Shown here: piece after piece, positions 33,833 to 42,203 of the stretch
Position numbering within the stretch: the first letter of the stretch is position 1
Layout: the number at the start of each line of letters is the position of its first letter
Assembly: GCF_005222815.1 (NCBI RefSeq)
Contig: NZ_STGB01000006.1
Span: forward strand, 248,001 to 312,000
DNA: 64,000 bases
Direction of reading: 5' to 3'
Origin: Roseomonas sp. AR75
GTDB lineage: Bacteria; Pseudomonadota; Alphaproteobacteria; Acetobacterales; Acetobacteraceae
Translations under genes and position numbers: made by a program
Notes under the pieces: generated by a model
What the model was told of the DNA's origin: nothing
Database searches by the model: none
What the model saw: the letters and a program-made list of their open reading frames with translations, nothing else

Positions 33833-35737
33833 ATGGCCGGGAGCGTAACGGCGAGCCGCTACGACGCGGCTTACAGCGGCTGGAAGGCTGATCCCGACGC
33901 CTTCTGGACCCGTGCGGCGCGCGCGATCGACTGGACGACGCCGCCGGCCACGATCTTCGACCCATCTCTCGGCGTCTATGGTCGCTGGTTCCCTGATGGC
34001 GAGCTGAATACCTGCTGGAACGCCGTGGACCGGCATGTCGGCGCCGGACGCGGCGCGCAGGCCGCGATCATCTGGGACAGTCCCATCACCGGCCGCAGCG
34101 CGACGATCACTTATGCGCAGCTTCTGGACCGCGTCTCGCGCGTCGCCGGCGCTCTGGCGGCCCGCGGCGTGGCCAAGGGCGATCGGGTCATCATCTACAT
34201 GCCGATGGTGCCGGAAGCGGCCATCGCGATGCTGGCTTGCGCGCGGCTTGGCGCGGTGCATTCGGTGGTGTTCGGCGGCTTCGCCGCGGCGGAGCTCGCG
34301 GCGCGCATCGCCGATGCCAAGCCGAAGGCGATCGTCAGCGCGTCCTGCGGGCTCGAGCCTGGGCGCATCGTGAAATACAAGCCGCTGCTGGACGCGGCGA
34401 TCGCGCTCTCGCCGCACAAGCCGGGCTTCTGCCTGATCCTGCAGCGGCCGGAGAGCCCCTGCGAATTGACGCCCGGACGGGACGTGGACTTCCTGGAAGC
34501 CGAGGCGGAGGCGCCGAACGAGCCCTGCACGCCGGTGGCCGCGACCGATCCGCTCTACATCCTCTACACCTCCGGCACGACGGGCGCGCCAAAGGGCATC
34601 GTGCGCGACAATGGCGGGCATGCCGTGGCGGTGATGAATTCCATGGGCATGCTGTACGGGCTGCGCGCGGGCGACGTGATGTGGACGGCGTCCGATGTCG
34701 GCTGGGTGGTGGGGCATTCCTACATCGTCTACGGGCCGCTCTTCGCTGGCTGCACCAGCGTGCTGTATGAGGGCAAGCCGGTCGGCACGCCGGATGCCGG
34801 CGCCTTCTGGCGGGTTTGCGCGCAGCACGGCGTGAAGGTGCTGTTCACCGCGCCGACCGCGCTGCGCGCCATCAAGAAGGAAGACCCGGAGGGCCGCTTC
34901 GTCGGGCAATACGACCTGTCGAAGCTTGAGGCGCTGTTCCTCGCCGGCGAGCGCTGTGATCCGCCGACCGCGGAGTGGATCAGCGCGTTGCTGAACAAGC
35001 CGGTGATCGACCATTGGTGGCAGACCGAGACGGGCTGGTCCATCAGCGGCAATTTCCGCGGCTTCGGCCTGTTCGACAGCCGCTTCGGATCGGGCGGCAA
35101 GCCGGCGCCGGGCTACGACCTGCGCGTGCTGGACGAGGGCGGGCAGGAAGTGCCGCGCGGGCAGATCGGCACGCTGGCGGTGAAACTGCCGCTGCCGCCT
35201 TCCAACCTGCCGACGCTGTGGAACGCGGATGACCGCTTCCGCTCCGCCTATCTCGAGACCTTCCCGGGCTACTACAACACCTCGGACGCGGGGATGGTGG
35301 ACGAGGACGGCTATGTCTGGGTGATGAGCCGCACCGACGACATCATCAACGTCGCCGGCCACCGCCTCTCCACCGGCGCGATGGAGGAGGTGCTGGCGGC
35401 GCATCCGGACGTCGCGGAATGCGCGGTGGTCGGCGTGAAGGATTCGCTCAAGGGCCAGGCGCCGATCGGGCTCGTCGTTCTGAAGGCCGGTGTCGCGCGC
35501 TCCGAGCCCGACATCGCGAAGGAACTCATCGCCCTGGTGCGCGAGCGCATCGGTCCGGTGGCGGCGTTCAAGGATGCGCGCGTGGTGGCGCGCTTGCCGA
35601 AGACACGCAGCGGAAAGATCCTGCGCGGGACGATCCGCAGGATCGCCGATGGCGAGAGCTACGCCGTGCCGCCGACCATTGACGACCCGGTCATCCTCGA
35701 CGAGATCGGGGAGGTGTTGCGGGCCGCGGAGAAGTAG
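33833..35737 (+). CDS. prpE: Propionyl-CoA synthetase-like (acetyl/propionyl-CoA ligase)
   Basis: A 634-residue adenylate-forming enzyme that activates propionate or acetate to the CoA thioester. The P-loop-like motif is LYILYTSGTTGAPKG, the adenine motif HWWQTETGWS and the C-terminal lysine motif PKTRSGKILRGTIRR. The PrpE-type block GRIVKYKPLLDAAI and the N-terminal ACS domain (YDAAYSGWKADPDAFW) separate it from general acyl-CoA synthetases. The catalytic Lys is usually acetylated for control. It begins an operon with an enoyl-CoA hydratase (1 bp gap) and a second ligase (1 bp gap). A GGGAGG site precedes ATG 33833. Substrate preference between C2 and C3 acids is not certain. Confidence 0.88.
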   Translation: MAGSVTASRYDAAYSGWKADPDAFWTRAARAIDWTTPPATIFDPSLGVYGRWFPDGELNTCWNAVDRHVGAGRGAQAAIIWDSPITGRSATITYAQLLDRVSRVAGALAARGVAKGDRVIIYMPMVPEAAIAMLACARLGAVHSVVFGGFAAAELAARIADAKPKAIVSASCGLEPGRIVKYKPLLDAAIALSPHKPGFCLILQRPESPCELTPGRDVDFLEAEAEAPNEPCTPVAATDPLYILYTSGTTGAPKGIVRDNGGHAVAVMNSMGMLYGLRAGDVMWTASDVGWVVGHSYIVYGPLFAGCTSVLYEGKPVGTPDAGAFWRVCAQHGVKVLFTAPTALRAIKKEDPEGRFVGQYDLSKLEALFLAGERCDPPTAEWISALLNKPVIDHWWQTETGWSISGNFRGFGLFDSRFGSGGKPAPGYDLRVLDEGGQEVPRGQIGTLAVKLPLPPSNLPTLWNADDRFRSAYLETFPGYYNTSDAGMVDEDGYVWVMSRTDDIINVAGHRLSTGAMEEVLAAHPDVAECAVVGVKDSLKGQAPIGLVVLKAGVARSEPDIAKELIALVRERIGPVAAFKDARVVARLPKTRSGKILRGTIRRIADGESYAVPPTIDDPVILDEIGEVLRAAEK

Positions 35738-35738
35738 G

Positions 35739-36542
35739 ATGGATGGCGGGAGCGCGCTGCTGCTGCGCAGCGACACGGAGCAGGGCGTCACGACCATCGC
35801 GCTCAACCGCCCGGCGCAGCGCAATGCCCTCTCCTTCGCGCTGCTGGGCGCGCTGCGGGATGCGTTGGCGCAGATCGCAGATGATCCGCGCGTGCGCGTG
35901 GTGATCCTGGCGGCGGAAGGCCCGGTGTTCTCTGCTGGGCACGATCTGCGGGAGATCACCGCGCGTCGGGACGATGCCGATGGCGGCCGCGGCTTCTTCG
36001 ACACGGCGATGCAGCGCTGCGCGCAGGTGATGCAGGCTATCGTCGCCCTGCCGCAGCCGGTGATCGCGCAGGTGCAGGGCGTCGCCACCGCCGCCGGCTG
36101 CCAGCTTGTCGCCACCTGCGACCTGGCGGTGGCGAGCGAGGCCGCGCGCTTCGCGACGCCGGGCGTCGATATCGGCCTGTTCTGCTCGACGCCGGCCGTC
36201 GCGCTCTCCCGCGCGGTGCCGGCCAAGGCGGCGATGGAGATGCTGCTGACCGGCGAGATGATCGATGCCGAGGCGGCGCGGCGCATCGGCCTGGTGAACC
36301 GCGTGGTGCCGCCCGCGGTGCTTGCCGAGGCGACGCTGTCACTCGCTGCGCGTATCGCCTCGCGCAGCGCGCATACCGTGCGCATCGGAAAGGCCGCATT
36401 CCACCGCCAGCGCGGCCTGCCCCTGGCGGACGCCTACGCCCACTGCGCCGCGGTGATGACCGACAACCTGCTGGCCGAGGATGCGATCGAGGGGATCGGC
36501 GCCTTCCTCGGCAAACGCACGCCCATCTGGAAAGACCGCTAG
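35739..36542 (+). CDS. Enoyl-CoA hydratase/isomerase family protein
   Basis: A 267-residue crotonase-fold enzyme. ALNRPAQRNALSFALLGAL is the N-terminal block; the oxyanion-hole segments are AGHDLREI and VATAAGCQLVATCDLAVAS. The second acidic residue usual for hydratases is replaced in ATPGVDIGLFCST, a pattern seen in the ECHDC3-like subgroup, so strict hydratase activity is uncertain. It starts 1 bp after the propionyl-CoA synthetase stop and ends 1 bp before the acyl-CoA synthetase start, so the three are one operon for short-chain or branched acyl-CoA metabolism. Confidence 0.88.
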   Translation: MDGGSALLLRSDTEQGVTTIALNRPAQRNALSFALLGALRDALAQIADDPRVRVVILAAEGPVFSAGHDLREITARRDDADGGRGFFDTAMQRCAQVMQAIVALPQPVIAQVQGVATAAGCQLVATCDLAVASEAARFATPGVDIGLFCSTPAVALSRAVPAKAAMEMLLTGEMIDAEAARRIGLVNRVVPPAVLAEATLSLAARIASRSAHTVRIGKAAFHRQRGLPLADAYAHCAAVMTDNLLAEDAIEGIGAFLGKRTPIWKDR

Positions 36543-36543
36543 A

Positions 36544-38175
36544 ATGGCCGCCGCCGACTACGACGCCCTGCCGCGCGTCCCCGCCAACCATGTCCCGCTG
36601 ACTCCGCTGCTGTTCATGGAGCGCGCGGCGCAGGTGTTCCCGGACAACACCGCGGTGGTGCATGGCGCGATCCGCCGCACCTACCGCGACCTGCGCGACC
36701 GCTGCGTGAAGCTGGCGCATGCGCTGAGCAAGGCCGGGATCGGCCGCGGCGACACGGTGGCGGCGCTGCTGCCGAACATCCCGCAGATGCTGGAATGCCA
36801 TTACGGCGTGCCGATGACCGGCGGCGTGCTGAACACGCTGAACACGCGGCTGGATGCCGGCACCATCGCCTATTGCCTCGACCATGGCGAGGCGAAGGCG
36901 GTGATCGTGGACCGCGAACTGGTGCCGCTGCTGCGCGTCGCGCTGACGCAATGCAAGGCGAAGCCGATCCTGATCGAGGTGGACGACGCGGAAGCGAGTG
37001 AGGCCGCGCGCGCCAACCGCCTGGACGGCGCGACCGACTACGAAGCGTTCATCGCACAGGGCGATGCCGCCTGGCCCTGGATCATGCCCGGCGACGAGTG
37101 GGATGCGATCACGCTGAACTACACCTCCGGCACCACCGGCCGGCCGAAGGGCGTCGTGTACCATCATCGCGGCGCGCAGCTGCTGGCGATCGGCAACGTG
37201 CTCAGCGCGGGGATGGGCAAGCATCCCGTCTATCTCTGGACGCTGCCGATGTTCCACTGCAACGGCTGGTGCTTCCCCTGGACGGTCACCGCGCAGGCCG
37301 GCGTGCATGTGTGCCTGCGCGCCGTGCGCGGCGCCGACATGTGGCGGCTGATGGCGGCCGAGGGCGTGACGCACATGTGCGGCGCGCCCATCGTGATGTC
37401 CACGCTTCTGGCGACGCCGGAGGCCGAGAAGACGGCGCTGCCGCGCCAGGTGCAGTTCGTCGTCGCCGGCGCGCCGCCGCCGGAAGCGGTGCTGGCCGCG
37501 ATGAAGGAAGCCGGCTTCGCGGTGTGCCACGTGTATGGCCTGACCGAGGTCTATGGCCCCGCCGTGGTGAACGAGTGGCACGCTGAATGGAACGCGAAGC
37601 CCACTCAGGACCAGGCCGGCCTCATGGCGCGCCAGGGCGTGCGCTACCTCGCGCTCGAGGGTCTCGACGTGATGGACCCCGACAGCATGGCGCCCGTCCC
37701 CGCCGATGGCGCCGCGATGGGCGAGGTGATGATGCGCGGCAACGTCGTGATGAAGGGCTACCTGAAGGACGCGGAGGCGACCCAAAGAGCCTTCGCCGGC
37801 GGGTGGTTCCACACCGGCGACCTCGCGGTGAAATACCCGGATGGCTACATCCAGCTGAAGGATCGCTCGAAGGACATCATCATCTCCGGCGGCGAGAACA
37901 TTTCGTCCATCGAGGTCGAGGACGCGCTGTACAAGCACCCCGCGGTTGCCGTCGCCGCCGTGGTGGCGAAGCCCGACGAGAAATGGGGCGAGGTGCCCTG
38001 CGCCTTCGTCGAGCTCCGCCCCGGCATGACCGCGACCGCCGAGGAGCTGATCGTGCATTGCCGCCAGTTCCTCGCCGGCTTCAAGCTGCCCAAGCAGGTG
38101 CTGTTCGACGAGCTGCCCAAGACCAGCACCGGCAAGATCCAGAAGCATGTGCTGCGGACGAAGGCGAAGGGCTGA
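36544..38175 (+). CDS. Acyl-CoA synthetase (AMP-forming ligase)
   Basis: A 543-residue adenylate-forming ligase. Motifs are ITLNYTSGTTGRPKGVVYHH, VYGLTEVYGPAVVNEW, GWFHTGDLAVKYPDGYIQLKD (split at a Lys), SGGENISSIEVEDAL and the final KTSTGKIQKHVLR. It resembles the medium-chain or methylmercaptopropionate-CoA ligase group. It is the last gene of the three-gene operon. Downstream lies the 25-codon gene and then a terminator, so the transcript may run through both. Confidence 0.92.
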   Translation: MAAADYDALPRVPANHVPLTPLLFMERAAQVFPDNTAVVHGAIRRTYRDLRDRCVKLAHALSKAGIGRGDTVAALLPNIPQMLECHYGVPMTGGVLNTLNTRLDAGTIAYCLDHGEAKAVIVDRELVPLLRVALTQCKAKPILIEVDDAEASEAARANRLDGATDYEAFIAQGDAAWPWIMPGDEWDAITLNYTSGTTGRPKGVVYHHRGAQLLAIGNVLSAGMGKHPVYLWTLPMFHCNGWCFPWTVTAQAGVHVCLRAVRGADMWRLMAAEGVTHMCGAPIVMSTLLATPEAEKTALPRQVQFVVAGAPPPEAVLAAMKEAGFAVCHVYGLTEVYGPAVVNEWHAEWNAKPTQDQAGLMARQGVRYLALEGLDVMDPDSMAPVPADGAAMGEVMMRGNVVMKGYLKDAEATQRAFAGGWFHTGDLAVKYPDGYIQLKDRSKDIIISGGENISSIEVEDALYKHPAVAVAAVVAKPDEKWGEVPCAFVELRPGMTATAEELIVHCRQFLAGFKLPKQVLFDELPKTSTGKIQKHVLRTKAKG

Positions 38176-38236
38176 CGCGAATTTCGCTTGCCTTGCGCGC
38201 CGCAGCACCCCAACCTTCCCTCATCGTCAACAACCG

Positions 38237-38252
38237 AAAGGAGGTGATCCAG
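38237..38252 (+). promoter_or_regulatory. Exceptional Shine-Dalgarno: 16 nt complementary to the 16S rRNA 3' end
   Basis: AAAGGAGGTGATCCAG is the exact complement of the 16S 3' terminus (CTGGATCACCTCCTTT). The GGAGG core ends 7 nt before GTG 38252, the best spacing. Part of it (38244-38252) can also pair with CTGGATCAC at 38290-38298 inside the small gene, forming a 9-bp stem that would hide the site. Confidence 0.85.
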
Positions 38253-38329
38253 TGTCTCATTGCAGTTCGGCGTATGCCGCGTCCGCGGCCTGGATCACTG
38301 CCATCGCCACCGCGACGGCGGGTCACTGA
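38252..38329 (+). CDS. 25-residue small protein with very strong ribosome-binding site
   Basis: GTG 38252 opens a frame that ends at TGA 38327-38329. The peptide starts MSHCSSAYAASAAW and ends ITAIATATAGH; it is Ala/Thr/Ser-rich, with one Cys, one Tyr, one Trp and two His, and mildly hydrophobic. I recognise no family. A 16-nt Shine-Dalgarno at ideal spacing and a terminator 45 bp after the stop mark it as a real gene or a translated leader. It lies 76 bp after the acyl-CoA synthetase and 137 bp before an uncharacterised gene. It could be a membrane microprotein, a precursor peptide or an attenuator peptide. Confidence 0.6.
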   Translation: MSHCSSAYAASAAWITAIATATAGH

Positions 38330-38373
38330 GGCGCCTGGGGCGTAATTGCGGCCGGCACGCCACCGGCAATGCG

Positions 38374-38406
38374 GGGCCTCGCGGCGGAAGCCGCGGGGCC
38401 CTTTCT
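38374..38406 (+). terminator. Rho-independent terminator after the small gene
   Basis: A 12-bp stem with one wobble (arms 38374-38385 and 38390-38401), a GGAA tetraloop and the tail TTTCT. Strong candidate. It separates the small gene and the synthetase operon from the gene at 38467, and could also act as an attenuator for the latter. Confidence 0.8.
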
Positions 38407-38466
38407 CATTGTGCGAAGTTGTCTGCCGGCCTTGTTCGCGTTGCAGCCCGACAACATCATGCCGCC

Positions 38467-39285
38467 ATGCGAGAGACGGCACGTGCCCTGCACCGGGTCA
38501 GCCTGCTTCTGAACGCCTGCGAGAAGGGCGAGGGCCGATTCCCGCCGACCGAGTTGTTCAACGAGGGCTGGATGCTGCGGCTCCTGCTCGACGCCGTGCG
38601 GGAGGTCGGGGCGCATGCGCATCCGCTGGCAATCGAGCCAGGGGCGACCTGGTTTTCCGAAGCGCTGCTCGGCTCCGCGTTCAGGCCGGCGCGTCGCGGA
38701 GATCCGCTCGGCGAAGGCTTCACCAGCGCGGATGCGGTGCTCGGCCACTTCGCTTTCCACGCGGGCAAGGCCGCCGGCCTGCGCCTGCTGCCAGACGCCC
38801 GCCAATTTGTCGTCGTGGAGGCCAAGATGTTCTCCGGCCTGTCCCCGGGCGTGCGGCAGGCGCCCGGCTTCAACCAGGCCGCCCGGAACATCGCCTGCAT
38901 GGCCGAGGCCATCGCGGCTGCAGGTCTGGCGGTGGATCGCCTTGGCAGTCTCGGCTTCTTTGTCGTCGCCCCGCTGCCGGCCCGGCGTGGTCCGGCCGGC
39001 TGGAAGCTCGAGGCCCAGCTGGATCCCTGCGACATCCTGGCCACGGTGCGGGAGCGCATCGCCGGCTATGAACGCGCCGGGCGCGCCGAAGCCGCCAGGC
39101 TGCGAAGCTGGGAGCGCAGCCATGTCATGCCGCTGGTCACGCGGCTCGCCGATGAGAGGCGGCTTGGCGTCCTGTCCTGGGAAGCCTGCATCGACGCGGT
39201 TGCCGGCGTGGATCCGGCCGCCGGATCCGAGCTTGCGGGCTTCTACGGTCGCTGCGTCACCTTCGGTCGGCTTGCGGCCGCGTAG
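38467..39285 (+). CDS. Uncharacterised protein, possible PD-(D/E)XK-type nuclease fold
   Basis: A 272-residue soluble protein that I cannot assign to a family. ARQFVVVEAKMFSGLSPG has a buried strand ending in an ExK motif, the typical second half of a PD-(D/E)XK nuclease centre; the preceding Asp candidates include AGLRLLPDARQ. This fold call is tentative. The N-terminus (ARALHRVSLLLNACEKGEG) is helical. ATG 38467 follows a run without a clear ribosome-binding site. It ends 3 bp from the convergent aldolase. A terminator-like hairpin lies 61 bp upstream. Confidence 0.55.
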   Translation: MRETARALHRVSLLLNACEKGEGRFPPTELFNEGWMLRLLLDAVREVGAHAHPLAIEPGATWFSEALLGSAFRPARRGDPLGEGFTSADAVLGHFAFHAGKAAGLRLLPDARQFVVVEAKMFSGLSPGVRQAPGFNQAARNIACMAEAIAAAGLAVDRLGSLGFFVVAPLPARRGPAGWKLEAQLDPCDILATVRERIAGYERAGRAEAARLRSWERSHVMPLVTRLADERRLGVLSWEACIDAVAGVDPAAGSELAGFYGRCVTFGRLAAA

Positions 39286-39288
39286 CGA

Positions 39289-39933
39289 TCAGGCCGGCCT
39301 GCCGTAGCCCTTCAGCTGGGCCGCTGCTTCCGCAAGCTCCGCCTCTGACAGCAGCACGGGATCGAGCCGGGCTGCCAGCAGGTCCAGATACTGCCCCGCC
39401 AGGTTCTCGACCTCTCGCGCCAGCGCGACCGCGCCGGCCAGCGTCGCGCCGAGTGCGACCACGCCATGGTTCGCCAGCAGGGTCGCGCGCAGCCCGTCTC
39501 CCAGCGTGGCGACGCATTCCTGCGCCAGCGCCTCGGTGCCGAAGGTGGCGTGGGGCGCGCAGGGGATGCCCGCGCGCCCCACCGGGCCCGCCAGCGTGAT
39601 CATGTAGTGGATGGGCGGGATGCCGCGCCGCGCGCAGGCCAATGCGGTCGCGCGCGGCGCATGGGTGTGCACGACCGCCTGCGCATCCGGCCTTGCGCGG
39701 TAGATGGCCGCGTGAAGCCGCCATTCCGAGGATGGAAGGCCATCGGTCAATGGCGTGCCATCCGGTGCGCAGTCCACCAGCGCGGCCTCGGTCATCGCGG
39801 CATAGGGCAGGCCGGAGGGCGTGATGACGAAGCCCTGCGCCGTGCGCAGCGACAGGTTGCCGGATTTCTGCGGCATATGCCCGGCCGCATCCAGCGCGCT
39901 TGCGGCGGCGACGAGCGCAGCGCGATCGGTCAT
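39289..39933 (-). CDS. Class II aldolase/adducin family protein
   Basis: A 214-residue enzyme of the FucA/AraD fold. SGNLSLRTAQGFVITPSGLPY holds the phosphate-binding and metal-near residues (split at the Ala), VVHTHAPRATALAC gives the two zinc His, and LLANHGVVALGATLAGAVA the third. Likely cleaves or epimerises a small sugar phosphate or acts as a methylthioribulose-1-phosphate dehydratase-like enzyme; the substrate is open. An AAGGAGG site precedes ATG 39933. Confidence 0.88.
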   Translation of the reverse strand: MTDRAALVAAASALDAAGHMPQKSGNLSLRTAQGFVITPSGLPYAAMTEAALVDCAPDGTPLTDGLPSSEWRLHAAIYRARPDAQAVVHTHAPRATALACARRGIPPIHYMITLAGPVGRAGIPCAPHATFGTEALAQECVATLGDGLRATLLANHGVVALGATLAGAVALAREVENLAGQYLDLLAARLDPVLLSEAELAEAAAQLKGYGRPA

Positions 39934-40016
39934 CGGCGAATCCTCCTTCCGCGCATCATTGCGCGAAGCCGCCCCGCGCATCCATCATCCCTGCGAACCG
40001 GCGGGAACCGTGATCC

Positions 40017-40190
40017 ATGATGGCGGCGATCTTCGGCGCGATGCTGCTCGCCCTGGTGCTGGCCGAGCTTCGGCGGACGTTGCTGGCCAATGCCGCGATC
40101 GCGCTCTGCATCGTCCTGGCGCTGTGGCTGTTCCAGTGGGAGATCCACAGCCCGGAAACCGGTTATGCCATCCCGTGGCTGCGGTGGTGA
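40017..40190 (+). CDS. DUF5993 family small membrane protein
   Basis: A 57-residue protein with two helices (IFGAMLLALVLAELRR and ANAAIALCIVLALWLFQW) and a short tail ending GYAIPWLRW. The size, helix pattern and position directly before a DsbB-type gene match DUF5993. It probably helps the oxidoreductase in the membrane. Its stop overlaps the next start as GTGA (40187-40190), so the pair is translationally coupled. Too short for most gene finders at usual length limits. Confidence 0.75.
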   Translation: MMAAIFGAMLLALVLAELRRTLLANAAIALCIVLALWLFQWEIHSPETGYAIPWLRW

Positions 40191-40753
40191 TCGCGGTGCA
40201 CGCGACGTTTGCCGCGCGGCTCGACCATCTGTTCCAGCTTGGCGTGCTGGCCGTGCTGGTCGGCATCCTCGCGGCCGCGCTGGTGATGCAGTTCGCCTAT
40301 GGCGAGCTGCCCTGCCCGCTATGCCTGCTGGAACGCGTGGCGATGTTCGGCGTCGGCTTCGCCATCGTGCAGAATTTCCGCAACGGCTTCAGCGAGCGGA
40401 TGACGGGGCTCGCGCTGATCTTTGCCGTGCTGCTGCTGGTGATCGCGACGCGGCAGAGCATGCTGGACATCGCCCCGCGCCCCGGCCACGCCTATATCGG
40501 TTCGGCCGTGCTTGGGCTGCACATGCCGGTCTGGGCGGCGGTGATCGGGCTGCTGCTGATCCTGGCGCATGCGCTGAAGATCACGCTGCTGGGCGCTTCG
40601 GCGCCAGGCGCGACGCCGATGCCGCTGCTGGCGGCGGCAGGGCGCGTGCTCGGCCTGGCGCTGCTCGGCCTGTGTGCCGTGAACTTCGTGGCGGTGGTGC
40701 TGCAATGCGGCCTGAACGAGTGCCACACCTTCAGCTACCAGTTGCTGTCCTGA
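40187..40753 (+). CDS. Disulfide bond formation protein B (DsbB/DsbI-like)
   Basis: A 188-residue inner-membrane protein that re-oxidises a periplasmic DsbA-type thiol oxidase using quinone. The CxxC pair is in GELPCPLCLLERVAMFGVG and there are four to five helices. A second cysteine pair is at the C-terminal end (LQCGLNECHTF) rather than in the middle loop, a feature of the variant that pairs with DUF5993. GTG 40187 is chosen for the 4-bp overlap with the upstream gene. The 3' end overlaps the convergent amidase by 23 bp. Confidence 0.88.
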   Translation: MIAVHATFAARLDHLFQLGVLAVLVGILAAALVMQFAYGELPCPLCLLERVAMFGVGFAIVQNFRNGFSERMTGLALIFAVLLLVIATRQSMLDIAPRPGHAYIGSAVLGLHMPVWAAVIGLLLILAHALKITLLGASAPGATPMPLLAAAGRVLGLALLGLCAVNFVAVVLQCGLNECHTFSYQLLS

Positions 40754-42203
40754 CCGTCGCCAGCGCCGCGAGGTCGGGCAGCGGCCGCCGACATTCGGCG
40801 ATGTCGGCAAAGTGCCGTTCCAGCGCCAGCGCGGCATCCAGCGTGAAGGCGTCCGCGCCGCGCGGCCCCACCACCTGCAGGCCGAAGGGCATGCGGTTCT
40901 CGTCCAGGCCGCAGGGGATGCAGATCGCCGGATGCCCCATCATGGAGATGCCGTAGGTCACGCCGGAGGTGTCGAAATAGCCGGTCAGCGGAATGCCCTC
41001 CATCTCCGTCGGGAAAGGCAGTTCCTTCGGGAAGGGCGTCAGCGCCTGGCAGGGCAGCAGCAGCAGGTCGTGGCGCGTGAAGAAGTCCTGGAAGGCGCGG
41101 TAGATCCGCGTCTGCTCCGCCTGCGCGGCGGCGACATCCGCCAGCGAGTAGCGCAGCCCTTCCTCGTAGTTGCTGCGGGTGTTGCGGCCGAGAAGCGCCG
41201 GGTCCTGCTCATAGTATTTGCGGAAGCCGGCCAGGAAATTCGCGCAGCGGATCACCCGGTACGCCCGGTCGATGCCGGCCATGTCCGGATCCTCCGCCTC
41301 GCAGCGGCCGAGCGCGGGGGCGAGCGCCGCCATGCGCGAGAGGAAGACGCGGCGGATGCTCGGCGCAACCGGCGCGAAGCCGAGATCCACGGTGGTGGCG
41401 ACGCGCAGCGAGGAGAGATCCACCGGCCGGCGCAGCGTCAGCGCCTGCGGATCGCCGAGGCGCGGATCGGCCATCGGGTCGCGGCTGTCCGCGCTCGCCA
41501 TCACGCCGAGCAGCAGCGCGGTGTCAGCGACGTCGCGCCCCATCGGCCCCTGCACCGACAGCGTGGACCAGCCGATGCGCCGCTTCTCCGAGGCGACGAG
41601 CCCGGGCGTCGGCCGGAAGCCGACCACGCCGGACCAGGCGGCGGGCTTGCGGAGCGACCCGCCAGTGTCGGAGCCGGTGCAGAGCGGCAGCATGGAGGTG
41701 GCGAGCGCCACGCCCGATCCGCCGCTCGATCCCGCGCAGGACAGCGCGGGATCGAAGGCGTTGCCCGTGGCGCCGTAGACATCGTTCAGGGTGTTGCCGC
41801 CGGTGCCGAATTCCGGCGTGTTGGTCTTGGCGAGAATGATCGCGCCGGCCTGGCGCAGCGCGGCGACGATGCGCTCGTCCTTCTCCGGCACGTTGTCGCG
41901 GAACATCGGCGAGCCATAGGTGGTGCGCAGTCCCGCCGTGTCGTTCAGGTCCTTGATGCCGACGGGCAGGCCGTGCAGCGGGCCGAGCCTGTCGCCGCGC
42001 ATCACCGCCGCTTCCGCGTCGCGCGCGGCGTCCAGGCCGCGGTCGAAATCGGTGGCGACCACGGCATTCACCGCGGGGTTCACCGCCTCGATCCGGCTGA
42101 TGCAGTCGCGCAGCAACTGCACCGGGGAGATGCGGCGCGTGCCGATCAGCCGGCGGAGCTCCACCGCCGGCAGGTCGCAGAGCAGGGCGGCTGCGCCCTT
42201 CAC
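40731..42203 (-). CDS. Amidase-signature family hydrolase
   Basis: A 490-residue cytoplasmic amidase. The Ser-cisSer-Lys triad is complete: Lys84 in LPVGIKDLNDT, cis-Ser159 in CAGSSGGSG and nucleophile Ser183 in GSDTGGSLRKPA. The N-terminal domain VELRRLIGTRRISPVQLL is shared with GatA, but no gatB or gatC is near. The GTG start overlaps the binding-protein stop by GTGA. It is the last gene of the five-gene catabolic operon; it probably releases an acid and ammonia from an amide imported through the ABC receptor. Confidence 0.92.
   Translation of the reverse strand: MKGAAALLCDLPAVELRRLIGTRRISPVQLLRDCISRIEAVNPAVNAVVATDFDRGLDAARDAEAAVMRGDRLGPLHGLPVGIKDLNDTAGLRTTYGSPMFRDNVPEKDERIVAALRQAGAIILAKTNTPEFGTGGNTLNDVYGATGNAFDPALSCAGSSGGSGVALATSMLPLCTGSDTGGSLRKPAAWSGVVGFRPTPGLVASEKRRIGWSTLSVQGPMGRDVADTALLLGVMASADSRDPMADPRLGDPQALTLRRPVDLSSLRVATTVDLGFAPVAPSIRRVFLSRMAALAPALGRCEAEDPDMAGIDRAYRVIRCANFLAGFRKYYEQDPALLGRNTRSNYEEGLRYSLADVAAAQAEQTRIYRAFQDFFTRHDLLLLPCQALTPFPKELPFPTEMEGIPLTGYFDTSGVTYGISMMGHPAICIPCGLDENRMPFGLQVVGPRGADAFTLDAALALERHFADIAECRRPLPDLAALATVRTATGS

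Noticed and set aside
38237-38252. Remnant of a 16S rRNA gene in antisense
   Set aside because: Only the 16 bases complementary to the 3' tail match; no more rRNA follows on either side, while the position before a GTG codon and frame fits a ribosome-binding site.
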